Below, one piece after another: positions 17,723 through 20,931 of a DNA stretch of 20,931 nt. Below the pieces are notes generated by a model. The model was not told the origin of the DNA, did no database searches, and saw only the letters and a list, made by a program, of their open reading frames with translations. Position 1 is the stretch's first letter, and every line of letters starts with the position of its first letter. A program made the translations under genes and the position numbers. This DNA comes from a virus, in IMG/VR virus record IMGVR_UViG_3300032242_000553, positions 1 through 20,931 of that record. One strand, given 5' to 3'.

Positions 17723-20041
17723 ATGGGTCTTATCGACCGTCTAGCTAAAGCAGTAGTAGATCAGATCGAGAAGGCTCCAAGTAATTTACCAGCCGGTGCG
17801 GTAACAATGACCGAGCAAGAGATGAATAACTCCGCTCGTAATACGCAAGCGACTTACGGTAACCAAACTCCTTTACCTCGTAACCCTCTTATGGCGGGCG
17901 TACCCTTTGGTCCCGGTATGCCGATTATGCCCGGAGCGATTAACCCGCTTCGTCAAGACGGTCGCGCAGATCCTCGCCGTTACGAATACCAAGTAGCACA
18001 AAACTTAAATATTGGAACAGAGCAGAAGCTCGTCCAATTTAAGACTCTTAGAGGCGCAGCAGAGCAAATAGATATCGTACGTCGTTGTATTGAAGTATTA
18101 AAAGCTAAAATCTCTTCTCTTGATTGGGATATCGTAATTGCCGAGGACGCTTCGGAAAAGATTATCTCCGAAATTGGTGGCGACCACGTACGCGCTATGT
18201 CTAAAGCTAGAGACCAATTCTCTGACGAGATCTACCGCCTTCGTAAGTTTTGGGAGAACCCTGACCGCTCTAACGGTCTAACCTTTATCGACTGGCTTAT
18301 GATGAGTCTCGAGGAGATCCTCGTACTTGACGCGTGGGCTATCTGGCCTCAGAGAACCGTAGGCGGAGATCTTTACGGATTTCAGATCCTAGACGGTTCT
18401 ACGATTAAGCCTTTACTCGACGAACGCGGTATGCGTCCTATGGCTCCGCAAGCGGCATACCAACAGATTCTTTACGGATTCCCTCGCGCAGAATTCCAAG
18501 TTAATAGCGACGATCCTAAAGCAGACGGAGAATTTACCTCCGACGATCTAAGCTACTTTATTCGTAACCGACGCGCTAATAGCGTCTACGGATCTTCTCC
18601 GGTCGAGCGTTGCTTGCCTATCGCCGATCTTTACCTACGTCGCCAACAATGGCTACGAGCCGAATATACCGACGGCGTAACTCCGGAGATGATGCTTACC
18701 TCTGACGCAGACTTCGGTAACGATCCGCTCGTTATGCGCCAGTATGAAAATATCATTAACGATAACCTCGCCGGTCAGACCGAACAGCGTAAGAGAGCGC
18801 TTATCCTTCCTGCTGGTCTTAAGCCTCAGATGTACGAAGGCTACGGAGAGAAGTTTAAGGATACGCTCGACCACTACTTACTTGAATCTATTACCGGTCA
18901 CTTCGGCGTACTACCTACCGAAATCGGATTTAGCTCTAAGGGCGGTCTCGGATCTAGCGGACACCAACAAGGCGAATCGGAAGCAGCGCAATCTATCGGC
19001 GTAGCTCCTCTCGTTCAATGGATTTCTAAAATGCTTACAAATATCTCTTATACCTATCTTGGTATGCCTAGAGAGTTAGAGTTTAAGTTTATGCTCGACG
19101 AAATGCGCGATAACGAACAGGCAGCGAAGAAGGCTGACCTCGAGCTACGCGGAGCTACTAAGACTATTAACGAGCGCCGTAGCGAACTCGGTCTACCGCT
19201 TCTCGATACTCCCGCAGCCGATCAGCCTATGCTCGTAGCGGGTCAATCTGTTTTCCTATTTTCTCCTGACGGTATCGTAAACGTTACGACCGCCGGAGGA
19301 TCCGCCGAAGAGGTAGACTCGGATACTAACCCGGTAGCTCCTACGGCTCCGGTAGAAGCTCCGGCTACTCCGGAAGCGGTTAAGCCTTTACCTAGCGAGA
19401 CTAATCCTTTACCTAATCCCGGAGCGCAGGATAAAGCCGGTATCCCGGATAAGGCGAAGATAAAAGACGCGCTCGCTCGCTTAGAAGTTTTACCTAACCT
19501 AGCCGGTAGTCACCCGGTGCACGATAGTAAAGAAGAGCTAAGAGACGAAGTAGCTACCCCGTGGGAAACCGTACCTACTAACGACGGAGCCTATTCTCTC
19601 GATCCCGATATTTGGCAGAGAGCGCAAGTAGCTCTAGTAAACCTAAAGGATCTTTACTCTACAAATACCTCTATGGATCGCTCTAACGTAGCCGACCATA
19701 TCGAGTCTGCCGGGCAAGCTACTACCGACTACCGTAACTATCCGCTCGTTTACGATGACGGAGATAAGCTAATTATCATCGACGGACACCACCGCCTAAT
19801 GGCTATGTGGCTCCTCGGTATGGAGCAGGTCGCGGTATGGCTAGGAAAGCCTAACTCCGGAAAGCTATCGGCTCTCGAGGTAAACGACTTCCTTAAGTGG
19901 GCTAAGCGTCCGTGGGATCGTACCCGTCAATTCGAGTTTAAGTACCTAGATCCGATCGTAGGAGACGCTCTTAACCGTTGCTACGCCGATAACGATATAG
20001 ATACTATGAAGTCTCTAGCTAAGGCTTATAAAGCGTGGTGA
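17723..20041 (+). CDS. Portal protein with C-terminal ParB-like domain
   Basis: The first 500 or so of 772 residues form a phage portal: QFKTLRGAAEQIDIVRRCIE, LDWDIVIAEDAS, FIDWLMMSLEEILVLDAWAI, VYGSSPVERCLPIADLYLRR and GHFGVLPTEIGFSSKGGLGS, with HQQGES after it. The portal is the dodecameric ring through which DNA enters. A Pro/Ala-rich linker (about 520-585) joins it to a second domain (about 590-720) holding LVYDDGDKLIIIDGHHRLMA, a ParB/Srx-like motif at D687-R691, and then a helical end. Such fusion is not the standard portal form, which usually ends near 450-550 residues. AAGGAG precedes ATG 17723. Overlaps the next gene by 4 bp (GTGA). Confidence 0.88.
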   Translation: MGLIDRLAKAVVDQIEKAPSNLPAGAVTMTEQEMNNSARNTQATYGNQTPLPRNPLMAGVPFGPGMPIMPGAINPLRQDGRADPRRYEYQVAQNLNIGTEQKLVQFKTLRGAAEQIDIVRRCIEVLKAKISSLDWDIVIAEDASEKIISEIGGDHVRAMSKARDQFSDEIYRLRKFWENPDRSNGLTFIDWLMMSLEEILVLDAWAIWPQRTVGGDLYGFQILDGSTIKPLLDERGMRPMAPQAAYQQILYGFPRAEFQVNSDDPKADGEFTSDDLSYFIRNRRANSVYGSSPVERCLPIADLYLRRQQWLRAEYTDGVTPEMMLTSDADFGNDPLVMRQYENIINDNLAGQTEQRKRALILPAGLKPQMYEGYGEKFKDTLDHYLLESITGHFGVLPTEIGFSSKGGLGSSGHQQGESEAAQSIGVAPLVQWISKMLTNISYTYLGMPRELEFKFMLDEMRDNEQAAKKADLELRGATKTINERRSELGLPLLDTPAADQPMLVAGQSVFLFSPDGIVNVTTAGGSAEEVDSDTNPVAPTAPVEAPATPEAVKPLPSETNPLPNPGAQDKAGIPDKAKIKDALARLEVLPNLAGSHPVHDSKEELRDEVATPWETVPTNDGAYSLDPDIWQRAQVALVNLKDLYSTNTSMDRSNVADHIESAGQATTDYRNYPLVYDDGDKLIIIDGHHRLMAMWLLGMEQVAVWLGKPNSGKLSALEVNDFLKWAKRPWDRTRQFEFKYLDPIVGDALNRCYADNDIDTMKSLAKAYKAW

Positions 20042-20931
20042 AGTGGGGAGCGCACCTTCCCCTAATCGAGCGCGTCGCTGCTAAGCACGCTATCAAGATC
20101 CGCGCTGCTCTTCTTAAGTCCGTAGACGCTAATAAGGTCGTACTCGATTATCTCCATACGCACCCGATAGTCGGAGATAATCCGGCGCAGGATAAAGCTC
20201 GAGCTAGAGCGTGGGCTATGTATTCGGTAAATCTAGATAGCTCTAGCCTTAGACCTATCTTCTCCCGGATCTACGCGGAGAACTACGTTATAGGTCAGGC
20301 TTCGGCGGAGGACTACGTTTATCGCTCCGTTAAAGCTCGTAAGAGCGCTAATCTAACCGTCGATTGGTCTACGTGGCAGCCGGGTAACCGTACCGCCGCA
20401 GCTCTCGTATCTCCCTCCGGAGGTCTAAAAGGTCTACTCGATCGAAGCTCGCTAACGATTAAATCTATAAATCAGACTACTTACGACGTACTCGGTAATA
20501 CCCTAGCTAACGGATTATCTAAAGGCTTACCGTCTAAACAGATCGCTTCTATGATTAACGACGCTTTAGGATCGACTCCTCGAGCTTTAACTATCGCTAG
20601 GACGGAAGGTACTCGTGCTTCTAACGCTGCTCTTACTGATACTTATTCTCAAATGGGGGTCGAAACAGTCGAGTGGTCGGCAGTCGCTCCCGATAAATGT
20701 ATCTGTGTCGATCTCGACGGAGAACAGACGAACCTCGGAGAAGAATTCCCCTCCGGCGACGGACTAACGCAACCTCCAGCGCACCCTAATTGCGTATGTA
20801 CCCTTATAGCGATTATCCCGGATAACGTAACTCTAGATTCGCTCTCAAATTACGCAAATAGTAACGGCTACTTTATCGAAGGAGTAATATCCGGATCTAT
20901 GGGAAGCGATTTTGGTACTAACGGATTAAAC
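20038..20931 (+). CDS. MuF-like minor head protein (partial)
   Basis: From GTG 20038 (GTGA overlap with portal) a frame runs to the right edge for 298 residues without a stop. It has RALTIARTEGTRASNAALTD then TYSQMGVETVEWSA, and later CICVDLDGEQ, GEEFPSGDG and PPAHPNCVCTL. The A-R-T-E-x-x-R...D-x-x-C-x-C...P-P-x-H-P-N-C-x-C pattern is diagnostic of the SPP1 gp7/Mu F head morphogenesis family. A few copies sit in the capsid next to the portal. The C-terminus lies outside the window; MuF proteins sometimes carry a toxin or enzyme domain there. Confidence 0.85.
   Translation, partial: MKWGAHLPLIERVAAKHAIKIRAALLKSVDANKVVLDYLHTHPIVGDNPAQDKARARAWAMYSVNLDSSSLRPIFSRIYAENYVIGQASAEDYVYRSVKARKSANLTVDWSTWQPGNRTAAALVSPSGGLKGLLDRSSLTIKSINQTTYDVLGNTLANGLSKGLPSKQIASMINDALGSTPRALTIARTEGTRASNAALTDTYSQMGVETVEWSAVAPDKCICVDLDGEQTNLGEEFPSGDGLTQPPAHPNCVCTLIAIIPDNVTLDSLSNYANSNGYFIEGVISGSMGSDFGTNGLN

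Noticed and set aside
18744-19004. Second + frame and a minus frame inside the portal gene
   Set aside because: Both are shadows of the portal reading frame, with no ribosome site or motif.

Overview
The window is part of the genome of a tailed double-stranded DNA phage (siphovirus-like module content) that infects an actinobacterium. The strongest host clue is a WhiB-type iron-sulfur protein (7999-8346), a family confined to Actinobacteria and their phages. A Gp37-like minor tail C-terminus and several small actinophage-style genes agree with this. Base composition is moderate, leucine is written mostly CTA/TTA/CTC/CTT with CTG rare, and CTAG and GATC are common. A low-to-mid GC actinobacterium, such as the freshwater Nanopelagicales, would fit; that host is inference.

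Layout: almost every gene is on the + strand, packed with 1-20 bp overlaps (GTGA, TTGA, TAATG). 1-460 is the end of the tail module. 483-1938 is the lysis cassette: membrane protein, secreted HNH-like protein, CHAP endolysin, holin-like protein. 1939-2172 holds a hairpin and an intrinsic terminator. 2173-11949 is an early/DNA-metabolism region: metallophosphoesterase, proteasome-like Ntn hydrolase, Rad52-like annealing protein, Cas4/RecB-like nuclease, WhiB, a replication initiator with iteron-like repeats inside its gene, a RusA resolvase, many small zinc-ribbon proteins and a short cytosine methyltransferase. 11950-12097 holds two hairpins and a possible promoter. 12098-13525 encodes a secreted transglycosylase, an HNH nuclease, SSB and an HTH protein. 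13535-15957 is a DNA-modification operon. 15960 to the end is the packaging/head module: small and large terminase, portal with a C-terminal ParB-like domain, and a MuF-type minor head protein cut by the window end. Lysis, early and packaging genes in this order suggest a circularly permuted or concatemeric genome map.

The most interesting system is the ParB-like / CmoA-like / C5-cytosine methyltransferase operon (13704-15957). The middle gene looks like a carboxy-SAM synthase. The methyltransferase next to it has Arg where C5 methyltransferases have the motif X Asn (G-R-S-V instead of G-N-S-V). From memory, replacing that Asn with a basic residue in M.MpeI (N374K) let the enzyme use carboxy-SAM and make 5-carboxymethylcytosine. 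The operon therefore reads as a natural phage system for carboxymethylating cytosine in its own DNA: one enzyme makes the cofactor, the next transfers it. Other notable points are complete absence of CATG by eye, 23-bp repeats inside the initiator gene, a proteasome-like hydrolase with Thr1/Asp17/Lys33 intact, a G9 tract in motif I of the second methyltransferase, and a portal-ParB fusion.
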